Positions 51,463-60,101 of a stretch of DNA of 64,000 nucleotides are shown here, piece by piece. The notes under the pieces are model-generated. The model did not search any database. It was not told the DNA's origin and saw nothing but the letters and a program-made list of their open reading frames with translations. The first letter of the stretch is position 1; each line of letters opens with the position of its first letter. Where the stretch lies: positions 1 through 64,000 of the forward strand of contig PNOH01000026.1 in NCBI GenBank assembly GCA_013824715.1, given 5' to 3'. This DNA is from Odoribacter sp. (GTDB taxonomy: Bacteria > Bacteroidota > Bacteroidia > Bacteroidales > Prolixibacteraceae). A program made the position numbers and the translations under genes.

Positions 51463-52803
51463 ATGGAAAAAATAAAATACGAAAAACCGACAATCAGTAA
51501 GATTAACGCGGGAATGCCCAGTAAGTTCGGGTTGCCTGTAAAACAAAAAGTCATTCAGGAAATTGATGGCATAAAAATTTCATCATTGATTGAAGAATAC
51601 GGGTCTCCACTTTTTGTTATTTCAGAAAAAACTATCCGGGAAGTTCATGCTGAGGCAAAGAGAGCCTTCGAAACCCGCTACCCCAAAGTTCAGTTTGCAT
51701 GGTCATACAAAACCAATTACCTGGATGCCGTTTGCAGCATTTATCACGACGAAGGTTCGTGGGCCGAAGTGGTTTCAGGCTTCGAATTCGAAAAAGCGCT
51801 CTCAAATGGCGTACACGGTTCTCAAATTTTGTTTAACGGACCCGACAAATCAAAGGCCGATTTAATCATGGCCATCGAAAACAATGCCTGCATCCACATC
51901 GACCATTTCGACGAGCTTTATCTGCTGATTGAAACCAGCCGTGAATTAAAGATGAAAGCCAGGGTGGCTATCCGTGTGAACCTCGATGCGGGAATTTACC
52001 CGATTTGGGACCGATTCGGGTTTAACTATGAAAACGGCGACGCGTGGAATGCCATCAACCGCATCATGTTAGCCGAAAGCCTCGAAATGATTGGCTTGCA
52101 CACCCATCTGGGTACATATATTATAACCCAGTCGGCTTATGCCATCGCGGCTTCGAAGCTGACCAACCTGTACATGGCCATTCACCGGAAATTCGACCAT
52201 TGGTTAAAATACATTGACATGGGTGGCGGCTTCGCTTCAAAAAACACCTTGAAAGGCGCGTACATGCCGGGTAACGAAACCTGCCCATCGTTCGACGAAT
52301 ATGCCGAGGCCATTTCGAACGCGCTGATTTCTTCTGAAATCCCTCACGAAAACTTACCTGTGCTTTTCCTTGAAACAGGCCGCGCCCTGATCGACGATGC
52401 CGGATATTTGCTGACCACGGTAATCGCAAACAAACGGTTGAACAGTGGAAGGCGTTCGATGGTTATAGATGCCGGGGTCAATTTGCTGTTCACTTCATTC
52501 TGGTATAATTTAGGGGTTTATCCAACCCGTGAATTGGGAAATGCTGAAGAGTCAACTATTTATGGCCCTTTGTGTATGAATATCGATGTTGTCCGCGACG
52601 CCATTGTTTTTCCTCAGGTTAAAACCGGCGAACAGTTGGTTATTGAGCGGGTTGGCGCCTACAACATCACCCAATCGATGCAGTTTATTACATACCGCCC
52701 TAACGTGGTACTAATTGATATGGAAGGGAAAACAAATATTATCAGGAAAAAAGAAAGTTTGGAAACGTTTAAGCAGGCAGAATTAAATCCGAAGAGAAAG
52801 TAA
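51463..52803 (+). CDS. PLP-dependent decarboxylase (DAP/ornithine type III fold) with leader-like N-terminus
   Basis: A 446-aa fold-type III PLP enzyme, like diaminopimelate, arginine or ornithine decarboxylases. The PLP Lys is Lys83 in AWSYKTNYL; LHTHLGTY, MGGGFASK, ETGRALIDDAGYL and YGPLCMNIDVV are the usual active-site blocks. The N-terminus has a lasso-leader-like motif: Tyr6-x-x-Pro9-x-Ile11 and Gly17 (KYEKPTISKINAG), before the enzyme domain begins near residue 35. This may bind the PqqD-like protein. The substrate is unknown; normal lysine synthesis is unlikely given the neighbours. Confidence 0.8.
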   Translation: MEKIKYEKPTISKINAGMPSKFGLPVKQKVIQEIDGIKISSLIEEYGSPLFVISEKTIREVHAEAKRAFETRYPKVQFAWSYKTNYLDAVCSIYHDEGSWAEVVSGFEFEKALSNGVHGSQILFNGPDKSKADLIMAIENNACIHIDHFDELYLLIETSRELKMKARVAIRVNLDAGIYPIWDRFGFNYENGDAWNAINRIMLAESLEMIGLHTHLGTYIITQSAYAIAASKLTNLYMAIHRKFDHWLKYIDMGGGFASKNTLKGAYMPGNETCPSFDEYAEAISNALISSEIPHENLPVLFLETGRALIDDAGYLLTTVIANKRLNSGRRSMVIDAGVNLLFTSFWYNLGVYPTRELGNAEESTIYGPLCMNIDVVRDAIVFPQVKTGEQLVIERVGAYNITQSMQFITYRPNVVLIDMEGKTNIIRKKESLETFKQAELNPKRK

Positions 52804-52823
52804 GAAACTTATTTGAAGCAGAT

Positions 52824-52979
52824 GTGTCGCCGCGATGCGGCTTTTTGAATCACTCGTCGAAAATTTCTACCATACTTTCGCCGCGACGCGGCTGTAAATT
52901 ACAAATTATTAGGTGCGTAGCACTAAAAGTATGGTAGCAAAGAACAGTAAATCTAAAATAAGCCGCATAGCGGTGACAC
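52824..52979. repeat. 156-bp nested palindromic element (MITE-like)
   Basis: The outer inverted repeats are GTGTCGCCGCGATGCGGCTT at the left end and its near-complement ending at 52979, 18 of 20 matching. An inner pair CTACCATACTTT (52867-52878) and AAAGTATGGTAG (52926-52937) is perfect. Local hairpins are GCCGCGACGCGGC (52880-52892) and GTGCGTAGCAC (52913-52923). The element fills the gap between the decarboxylase and the urea-transporter fusion gene. It looks like a dispersed Bacteroidota repeat. Confidence 0.85.
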
Positions 52980-53013
52980 CATAATATTGAAACGTGATTT
53001 TATTAAAGCTCAG

Positions 53014-55233
53014 ATGGATAAACACATCAAAATTATTGGCAAGGATATCCTTTATACTGTATTGAACAGCTATTCCCAGATATTTTTTTCCACCTCGAAG
53101 GTGCTGGCTATGTTTCTGGTCTTCATCAGTTTCTTCGATTATGGCGCCGGGATCGGGGGATTAATCGCTGTTGCCATTTCAAATTTATTAGCTCATTATC
53201 TGGGCTACAACACCTATTACCTGAAATCAGGCATATATGGTTTTAACAGCCTGCTCGTCGGATTGGGAATTGGTTTGGCTTTTCAGCCATCATTCGAACT
53301 TTACGCGTTGGTGGCCATTGCATCCATTACCTGTTTCTTTATGACTATTGTTTTTCAGGGCGTACTCGGGAAGTATGGACTGCCATTTTTAAGTGTCCCG
53401 TTTTTGGTCACCATCTGGATAATCGGATTGTCGGGCGGCCAACTTACCGCGCTGAACATCAGCGAGCGCGGAATTTATACCTACAACGAACTTTTTGGTC
53501 TGGGAGGCCACAAGATGGTTGACCTGTACAACTGGCTCGAAGCATTTGTGGATTCCTCCTTCATCAGGATTTACTTTTATTCGCTCGGTGCAATATTTTT
53601 TCAGAAAGGCCTGTTAGCCGGAATCATCATTTCGTTAGGCCTGCTCATTTACTCGCGCATTACCTTTATGCTTTCCATTCTGGGTTACTCGGTTTCGTAC
53701 CTTTTCTATATTTTGGTCGGCATCGAGTTTAATTCGCTGAGCTATACTTTTATCGGGTTCAATTACATTTTGACGGCTGTTGCGCTGGGCGGCTACTATC
53801 TCATCCCGGGGCGTACCAGTTATGCCTGGATTATCATCCTTTTGCCTTCTGTCGTGTTGATCACCATCAGTACTCAGCAGCTTTTCGCGCTTTTCCGGAT
53901 TTCGCCTTATTCGCTACCGTTTAACATGGTGGTGCTCATGTTTCTTTATGCCTTGAAACTTCGGGAAAAACGTCCGGGCGGACTGCTCGAAACTCCTGTA
54001 CAATTGGGCAATCCGGAGAAAAACCTCTATCTGCAATCGGGCAACCTGAAACGCTTTCCGGCAAGGTTTCCGGTAGCGGCATCATTACCATTTTTTGGCG
54101 AATGGGAAATCAGTCAGGGGCACAACGGCGAACACACACACAAAGGCGACTGGCGACATGCCTGGGATTTCATTGTAACCGACAAGAAAGGCAAGCAGTT
54201 TAAAGGCAGCGGCGATTATCCTGAAGATTATTTCTGCTTCGGAAAAGTAGTCACCGCTCCGTTTGATGGAACTGTCATGGAGGTCGTAAATTCGATACCC
54301 GATAATATCATCGGCGATGTGAACACCAAAAATAACTGGGGGAATACAGTGATCCTTGAACACAGCCACAATATTTACTCTAAACTTTCGCACTTAAAAT
54401 ATCATTCGGTCGAAGTAAAGGAAGGCGATCGGGTTAAACAGGGCCAGTTATTGGGGAAATGCGGAAATTCGGGACGTTCGCCCTATCCGCACCTGCATTT
54501 CCAGTTTCAGACCACGCCCTACATCGGCTCGCCAACACTGGATTACCCTCTTGCACATTATCTGCTGAAAGGCGACAAATATACTTTCGAAACTTTTTCG
54601 GTTCCACAAAAAGGGCAGGTGGTCGCCAATCCGGTAAAGAATGACATGTTGGCCAAAGTCCTTCATTTTATTCCAGGGCAGCAAATTTCAGGCGAAATTT
54701 TGGTCGAATCGATAAAAACGGGAGTTCAGGTTCAAAAAAGCGATTTTAACTGGAAAGTAAATACCGATGTTTTCAATTCGACCTACCTCGAAAGCGAAGA
54801 AGACGGCTCGCTGGCTTACCTTTACAACAGCGGGAACCTGCACTATTTCACGAATTTTACCGGGAAAAAAGAAACGCCATTGTATTGGTTTTTCCTGACG
54901 CTTTTTAAAGTTCCGCTGGGATTTTTGCCCAACAGTAAAATATCTGACCAGGTTCCGGTAAATATGATGTTTGGTGGAATACTTAAATTCCTTCAGGATT
55001 TTATTGCCCCCTTATTTTTATTCCTGAAAGTGGATTATACGCTCGAAATCAAAAAGGCAGGCGACATTCTTTCGTCGGGCGATGTGAAAATGATTTCGGC
55101 CATCACGAAAAAAATCGCGGGGCGCGAAACAGATAAATACGATTTCAACATCAGCATAAAAGAAAACGGGGTTTTTGAAATTGAAATTCGGTCTAACGAT
55201 TTAAAAATTCAGATGACATGTCGAAACGAATAG
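53014..55233 (+). CDS. Urea-transporter domain fused to an M23 peptidase domain
   Basis: About 739 aa. Residues 1 to about 330 form the two-fold repeat membrane domain of urea transporters (ISFFDYGAGIGGLIAVAISN, GIYGFNSLLVGLGIGLAF, ILTAVALGGYYLIPGRTSYA). Residues about 360-560 form an M23/LytM peptidase domain with RHAWDFIV (His and Asp near 380) and HLHFQ (His near 493), the zinc ligands. A beta-rich tail follows. The membrane part would place the peptidase in the periplasm. The ATG at 53014 is preferred to TTG at 52987. It overlaps the next gene by 16 bases. Confidence 0.82.
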   Translation: MDKHIKIIGKDILYTVLNSYSQIFFSTSKVLAMFLVFISFFDYGAGIGGLIAVAISNLLAHYLGYNTYYLKSGIYGFNSLLVGLGIGLAFQPSFELYALVAIASITCFFMTIVFQGVLGKYGLPFLSVPFLVTIWIIGLSGGQLTALNISERGIYTYNELFGLGGHKMVDLYNWLEAFVDSSFIRIYFYSLGAIFFQKGLLAGIIISLGLLIYSRITFMLSILGYSVSYLFYILVGIEFNSLSYTFIGFNYILTAVALGGYYLIPGRTSYAWIIILLPSVVLITISTQQLFALFRISPYSLPFNMVVLMFLYALKLREKRPGGLLETPVQLGNPEKNLYLQSGNLKRFPARFPVAASLPFFGEWEISQGHNGEHTHKGDWRHAWDFIVTDKKGKQFKGSGDYPEDYFCFGKVVTAPFDGTVMEVVNSIPDNIIGDVNTKNNWGNTVILEHSHNIYSKLSHLKYHSVEVKEGDRVKQGQLLGKCGNSGRSPYPHLHFQFQTTPYIGSPTLDYPLAHYLLKGDKYTFETFSVPQKGQVVANPVKNDMLAKVLHFIPGQQISGEILVESIKTGVQVQKSDFNWKVNTDVFNSTYLESEEDGSLAYLYNSGNLHYFTNFTGKKETPLYWFFLTLFKVPLGFLPNSKISDQVPVNMMFGGILKFLQDFIAPLFLFLKVDYTLEIKKAGDILSSGDVKMISAITKKIAGRETDKYDFNISIKENGVFEIEIRSNDLKIQMTCRNE

Positions 55234-56546
55234 CGCTACTAAGCCTTTTTATGGTTTTCATAACCATGGTAAAAGCACAGGAAAAATTAAATTATGTGAT
55301 GGTTGATAAACGGTCATACGATCTTTTCGAGGAAAAGAAATGGGATGAACTGATCCAATTCTCGGAAGAAGCCCGTAAACAGGGGATCGATTTTTTTTAC
55401 CTTCAGGCACGTACCGGAATTGCCTGGTACAATCAGGGAAAATACCGGAATTCGGCCGATTGGTTTTTAAAAGCTTATGCAAACGACAAATCATTCGAAT
55501 GGCTTCAGGAATATGTGTATTACAGCCTGGTTTATAGCGGTAGATACCTTGAAGCCGTTAAATTTGCTCCATTTTTCTCGGATGCAATGAAAAAGAAAAT
55601 CGGCTTTCATGATATTGGTGTCACCCGCCTGGCTTTTGAAACAGGCTACAGTTTTAATCCCGATTTTGAAACCCTGAAAACGCGGGCATTTAGCGCCGAG
55701 GTCAATCTGGGCGGGGATTATGGCGAAGGTTATTTCCTGAAAAATTATACTTTTCAGTCACTTGACCTTAGCCACCGTGTTGCGCCCAATTTTACACTGA
55801 ACCACAACCTCACCTACATCGGGGTGAACCGCGAAACCGTGGTGGATTGGGCAGGCCAAACCAGCTCGCCTACCAGCATCAATCAATTACAGTACTTTAT
55901 AAACCCGGTTTTTATTGTCGGTAAAAAACTGAACATTTCGCCATCGCTGAATTTCATTTTCGGGAGTGGCGAGGTTTATGCCGGCTATTTAAACAGGGAT
56001 TCATCAAAGGCATTCAGCCTTACGAAAAAATCGTACAACGATGTTATCTTCTCGACTGCTGTTTGGTCCGATTTTGGAAATTTTGCTCCCGGACTGGAAA
56101 TAAATACAGGAAACATAAACGAATCAAACTTTACCCAGGTGTCGTCGTGGGTTACTTATTATCCGTTCGCAAATACCAGGCTTCATATTACGCCACGGGT
56201 ATATTTTAAATCGGGAACCGGTGGTTTTGGATGGAATGCCATGGGGATTTCGGGTGGGGCCACACTTGGAAAGATACATTTTTCGGGGCAGTACTTGTTT
56301 GGCGATATGGAAAACTTTGTTGAATCGGCGGGTTATGTCGTGGCAAATTTCCCCGGAAAATCTGACCGCAAAATCACGGGGAATGTTTATTTCCCATTGG
56401 GTAAAAAATACCAGTTTGTTTTCAGGTATATTAATCAAAACGTGATTGAAAAATATCAGGTTTATACTTCAGGAATAAAAAGTAATACATTGGAATATAA
56501 TTATTTAAAACACACCATAACAGCAGGAATATCATGGAATTTTTAA
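55218..56546 (+). CDS. TPR-containing outer-membrane beta-barrel protein
   Basis: A 442-aa exported protein (MSKRIALLSLFMVFITMVKA). The N-terminal about 120 residues look like TPR helices (DLFEEKKWDELIQFSEEARK, LQARTGIAWYNQGKYRNSAD). The remainder is beta-barrel-like with alternating aromatic strands and a terminal HTITAGISWNF, typical of outer-membrane insertion. It overlaps the upstream gene by 16 bases and the next by 13, so the block is translationally coupled. Confidence 0.7.
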   Translation: MSKRIALLSLFMVFITMVKAQEKLNYVMVDKRSYDLFEEKKWDELIQFSEEARKQGIDFFYLQARTGIAWYNQGKYRNSADWFLKAYANDKSFEWLQEYVYYSLVYSGRYLEAVKFAPFFSDAMKKKIGFHDIGVTRLAFETGYSFNPDFETLKTRAFSAEVNLGGDYGEGYFLKNYTFQSLDLSHRVAPNFTLNHNLTYIGVNRETVVDWAGQTSSPTSINQLQYFINPVFIVGKKLNISPSLNFIFGSGEVYAGYLNRDSSKAFSLTKKSYNDVIFSTAVWSDFGNFAPGLEINTGNINESNFTQVSSWVTYYPFANTRLHITPRVYFKSGTGGFGWNAMGISGGATLGKIHFSGQYLFGDMENFVESAGYVVANFPGKSDRKITGNVYFPLGKKYQFVFRYINQNVIEKYQVYTSGIKSNTLEYNYLKHTITAGISWNF

Positions 56547-57157
56547 AAAAGAGCACAGCAATTTTAGTTTTGATGATCGTGGTGAATGCTGCGTTTTCGC
56601 AGTCTAACCAGGCAGAATTAATGGCGGCGTTTTCGAAAAGTTACGCCTTCGAAAAGAATGGCAATTTTACGGCTGCCCTCGATCCGCTAAAAAAAGTTTA
56701 CGACGAATCATCTTACGAATTGAACCTCAGGTTGGGTTGGTTAAACTACAATGCCGGCCTATTCGACGAATCAATTATATTTTACTCCAGGGCCCAAAAG
56801 CTAAAATCATATTCCGAAGAAGCACGTTTTGGGTTGATCCTTCCCCTGGCAGCGCTTGGAAAATGGAACGATGTGATTAAAATCTATGATGAAATCCTTG
56901 AAGTCAATCCAAACAACTCGGTGGCATTGTACCGGCTTGGATTGGTTTATTACGGGCGCAAGGATTACAACAAGGCGAATACGCTGTTCAAAAAAGTAGT
57001 CGATCTGTATCCCTTTGGCTACGATGGTTTACTGATGTTGGGATGGACTTCCTATTTTCTGGGAAATACCGGCCAGGCAAAGGTGCTTTTTAATAAGGTA
57101 AACCTGTACAATCCGGGCGATAAATCGGCCAACGAAGGATTGGGATTGATAAAATAA
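56534..57157 (+). CDS. Exported TPR protein
   Basis: A 207-aa exported protein with a signal (VLMIVVNAAFS) and about five tetratricopeptide helices, such as LGWLNYNAGLFDESIIFYSR, ALYRLGLVYYGRKDYNKANT and LLMLGWTSYFLGNTGQAKVL. TPR proteins act as periplasmic scaffolds. It probably works with the TPR/barrel protein encoded immediately upstream. Confidence 0.8.
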   Translation: MEFLKKSTAILVLMIVVNAAFSQSNQAELMAAFSKSYAFEKNGNFTAALDPLKKVYDESSYELNLRLGWLNYNAGLFDESIIFYSRAQKLKSYSEEARFGLILPLAALGKWNDVIKIYDEILEVNPNNSVALYRLGLVYYGRKDYNKANTLFKKVVDLYPFGYDGLLMLGWTSYFLGNTGQAKVLFNKVNLYNPGDKSANEGLGLIK

Positions 57158-57173
57158 AAAACATAAACTAAGC

Positions 57174-57971
57174 ATGAAAAGAATTCTCTCAACTTTAATT
57201 TTAGTGTTCTCATTGAGTTCGCTTTTCGCCCAAATTACCCTTCAAAAAACCTACAACTATTCTACGGCAGTTGTGAAACTCGAAACGCTTGGCTACAAAT
57301 ATTTTCTGATGGATGTTCCAACCAGTCAGATCCGGATTTACAACATGGACCACTCGCTGTTTAAAACGATCAACTGCACTGTTCCCGGTGGATATTATTT
57401 ATCTGATATTAAATATATTTCTGAAAAACTGTTCAACTCCGATTCGCAGATTGAGCTGGCATATACTTATTACAAGTATGTTTCCACTTCAACCTCGTAC
57501 TATTACATGTATGGTTCGAAAGTTATTAACGAGAATGGAAGTAATATTCAATCCATTGATGGCGCCCAATATATCTACGTGAACAAAACCGGGGATACCG
57601 AATATAAGCTCTTTGCCTATTGTTACGATTATTCAATTTTCCCCGAAAAAGTCTGGACCAATATATACAGCCTGCCGGGCATCCCGGTTTTTTCTGCCAG
57701 CATTTCCGGCAAACAAAATGATGTACTCCTGAATGCCTGGCCAAATCCGGCAGACGAAGTGATCCACCTGGAATATGAACTTCCGGTAAATGTAAAAAGC
57801 GCCAGCCTGAACCTTATAGATTCCAATGGCAGGGTAGTAAAAAACTTTCAGGTTGATGGCCATTCAGACCATATCGCCATGAATGTCAGCGAACTCTCGT
57901 CGGGAACCTATCTTTACAACATCGAATACGATAATCGGAGAACAATCTCGAAAAAGATTGTTGTTCAATGA
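57174..57971 (+). CDS. Secreted protein with type IX sorting domain
   Basis: A 265-aa secreted protein (signal MKRILSTLILVFSLSSLFA). The C-terminal about 80 residues are a T9SS type A sorting domain: LNAWPNPADEVIHLEYELP, ASLNLIDSNGRVVKNF, HIAMNVSELSSGTYLYNIEY and ISKKIVVQ. The N-terminal about 180 residues have no recognised family and are Tyr-rich. The gene overlaps the next one by 4 bases (ATGA), and lies 16 bases after the TPR gene. Confidence 0.85.
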   Translation: MKRILSTLILVFSLSSLFAQITLQKTYNYSTAVVKLETLGYKYFLMDVPTSQIRIYNMDHSLFKTINCTVPGGYYLSDIKYISEKLFNSDSQIELAYTYYKYVSTSTSYYYMYGSKVINENGSNIQSIDGAQYIYVNKTGDTEYKLFAYCYDYSIFPEKVWTNIYSLPGIPVFSASISGKQNDVLLNAWPNPADEVIHLEYELPVNVKSASLNLIDSNGRVVKNFQVDGHSDHIAMNVSELSSGTYLYNIEYDNRRTISKKIVVQ

Positions 57972-58990
57972 AACGGTTTCCCCTACCCGATTTACTGAAA
58001 GGATTTGCCGTGTTCCTGATTGTTCCGGTACATATTCTTGAAACATTTATCGATTATTCTGGTAGGGAAAGTCTTTTCGGGAAAATATTGTTGTTGCTCG
58101 GCGGACCGTTTGGTGTCCCGATGTTCATGATGGCAATGGGCTACTTTGTGGCTTTAAGCAAGAAAAGTACAGCACAGAATTTATTAAGGGGTGCGCTCAT
58201 TTTTATACTCGGTATTTTCCTGAATATCGGCTTGAATTTTCATTTGCTCCTGAAAATCTGGACAGAAGGCTGGAAGTTCGACCCGCTTCAGGCAATTTTT
58301 GGAGTTGACATATTTTATCTGGCTGGTTTGAGCATTATTGTTCTTGCTGGTTTAAAAAGTATAAACAAAGGACAGCAATGGATCGCTTTAGCCCTGATCC
58401 TGTTCGTCAGCGGTTCAACCTCGTATTTCAATGAGATATTAATGGCAACCGACCGGAATTACATCCTGCCATTTATCGGTGGTGATTATTCATGGTCGTA
58501 TTTCCCGCTTTTCCCCTGGCTGGCTTACCCATTGGTTGGTTTTTTGTTCCAAAAAACGGAGCCGCGTATCAGGGATTTTTTTCAGAAACAGAAAGCAGTT
58601 TCAATTGCAATTCTTTCGGCAATATTTATTCTGGTGGTTCTGTTTTCCAAATCCGGCATTGAAACCACAATAAACCTTCCTGAATATTATCACCATGCTT
58701 TCCCGTTTTTCCTTTGGGCGATGGGAGTTGATGTATTGTGGGTTTTGCTGCTCTGGTTGATCGTGCAGAAATTCCGCGAATTTCCGGTAATCGTTTTTCT
58801 GCGGTGGCTGGGAAAAAACATCACTGTTTTTTACGTCGTGCAATGGCTGATTATCGGAAACATTGCTACTGCCATTTATCAAACCCAGAAACTTTCGGCT
58901 TATATGTTCTGGTTTGTGCCAATTTTTCTGGCGACTGTTGGGTTAACATTCCTTTTTGAAAGAATAAATACGAAGTACATCAAAATTTAA
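57968..58990 (+). CDS. Multi-pass membrane acyltransferase-like protein
   Basis: A 340-aa inner-membrane protein with about ten hydrophobic helices. LPDLLKGFAVFLIVPVHILE near the start resembles the DUF1624/heparan-alpha-glucosaminide N-acetyltransferase and acyltransferase-3 families, where the His of PVHILE is key. GGPFGVPMFMMAMGYFV and PFIGGDYSWSYFPLFPWLAY fit this group. It probably moves or transfers an acyl group across the membrane onto a surface molecule. It is the last gene of the block starting at 53014. Confidence 0.7.
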   Translation: MKRFPLPDLLKGFAVFLIVPVHILETFIDYSGRESLFGKILLLLGGPFGVPMFMMAMGYFVALSKKSTAQNLLRGALIFILGIFLNIGLNFHLLLKIWTEGWKFDPLQAIFGVDIFYLAGLSIIVLAGLKSINKGQQWIALALILFVSGSTSYFNEILMATDRNYILPFIGGDYSWSYFPLFPWLAYPLVGFLFQKTEPRIRDFFQKQKAVSIAILSAIFILVVLFSKSGIETTINLPEYYHHAFPFFLWAMGVDVLWVLLLWLIVQKFREFPVIVFLRWLGKNITVFYVVQWLIIGNIATAIYQTQKLSAYMFWFVPIFLATVGLTFLFERINTKYIKI

Positions 58991-59030
58991 TGTTTTTCTC
59001 TTGGAAATGAATATTTTTTTATTTTTCTTT

Positions 59031-59050
59031 GTGAGCGAATATTCACTTAC
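59031..59050. promoter_or_regulatory. TetR operator, autoregulatory copy
   Basis: GTGAGCGAATATTCACTTAC is an imperfect 20-bp palindrome 17 bases before the tetR ATG. A close copy lies at 60068-60087. Confidence 0.8.
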
Positions 59051-59067
59051 ATTAAAATTAAATCATC

Positions 59068-59649
59068 ATGGATATTACTCCCCGTCAGTTAGAGATCATT
59101 GAAGCAGCCGGAAAAATACTTACCTCATCAGGTGTAAGTGGATTGACTATCAAAAACCTGGCAAAAGAAATGAAGTTTTCAGAAAGTGCAATTTACCGGC
59201 ACTTTGCAAGTAAAGAAGACATTATTGTTGCGATGCTAAATTATCTGGCTGATGGAATTGACATACGACTGTCGAATTTGACTAAGACTTCAGAACCTGA
59301 GGAGCAATTTAAATCGCTCTTCCTCGAACAATTCAGGTTTTTTAGTGAAAATCCGCATTTTGTGGTTGCTGTTTTTTCAGACGGACTGATGGAAGAAAGT
59401 CAGCATATCAATCAGAATATCCTTAAACTCATGAATGTTAAGATCAAGCACTTGATGCCTATCATTATGGAAGGTCAGCAAAAGGGTGCATTTACAAATG
59501 CTCTTACTTCCGAAGAACTTATACATATAGTAATGGGAACATTCAAGCTACAAATGTTTAAATGGCGAATAGCCAATTTTCAATTTGATTTAAGTCGGAT
59601 CGGAGCAAATATGGTTCAATCAATCCTTACACTAATTAAAAATAAATGA
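59068..59649 (+). CDS. TetR family transcriptional repressor
   Basis: A 193-aa repressor. The N-terminal HTH (LEIIEAAGKILTSSGVSGLT, MKFSESAIYRHFASKEDIIV) is typical TetR; the C-terminal helices bind an inducer. Matching palindromes upstream of this gene and of the TolC-like gene indicate that it controls the following RND efflux operon and itself. It overlaps the next gene by 4 bases. Confidence 0.92.
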   Translation: MDITPRQLEIIEAAGKILTSSGVSGLTIKNLAKEMKFSESAIYRHFASKEDIIVAMLNYLADGIDIRLSNLTKTSEPEEQFKSLFLEQFRFFSENPHFVVAVFSDGLMEESQHINQNILKLMNVKIKHLMPIIMEGQQKGAFTNALTSEELIHIVMGTFKLQMFKWRIANFQFDLSRIGANMVQSILTLIKNK

Positions 59650-60044
59650 ATATGAAAAAAGCACTTCCGTATTTAGTAGCTCCAATATTAGCAGCTTTTG
59701 GCTTACTTACTTTATTCCTGAGTAGCTCTGTGATCTTTGATTTATTTGGAGTCAGGGCTCAAGAAGGCAACTATGTTTTGTTTGTTGTTTGGGCAAATTT
59801 CCTGAGTAGTTTATGCTATCTATTTGCTGCTTATGGATTTATTGAAAACAAAAAATGGACAGTCACACTATTAGGCATTTCCTCATCAATACTCATTGCA
59901 GCGTTTGTTGGGTTGTTTATTCACATCGGCGCTGGCGGTATTTATGAAACTAAAACTATTGGTGCGATGATTTTTAGAATAACTCTAACAGTGATTTTCG
60001 CTGCACTTGCCTATTTCACGATTGCAAGAAATAAAAAACAGTAA
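59646..60044 (+). CDS. Small membrane protein of unknown function
   Basis: A 132-aa protein with four membrane helices (LVAPILAAFGLLTLFLSSSV, FVVWANFLSSLCYLFAAYGF, LGISSSILIAAFVGLFIHI, IFRITLTVIFAALAYFTI). The ATG overlaps the tetR stop, so it is co-translated; ATG at 59652 is an alternative. I recognise no family. It may be an accessory to the efflux system. Confidence 0.75.
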   Translation: MNMKKALPYLVAPILAAFGLLTLFLSSSVIFDLFGVRAQEGNYVLFVVWANFLSSLCYLFAAYGFIENKKWTVTLLGISSSILIAAFVGLFIHIGAGGIYETKTIGAMIFRITLTVIFAALAYFTIARNKKQ

Positions 60045-60067
60045 CCTAAAAAAATTTATCCAATTAT

Positions 60068-60087
60068 GTTAGTGAATATTAACTTAC
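60068..60087. promoter_or_regulatory. TetR operator, efflux-operon copy
   Basis: GTTAGTGAATATTAACTTAC matches the copy at 59031-59050 at 17 of 20 positions and is a palindrome of the same type. It lies 14 bases before the ATG at 60102. Its overlap with the upstream frame start at 60066 supports 60102 as the true start. Confidence 0.8.
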
Positions 60088-60101
60088 ATCGAAAGACAAT
60101 G

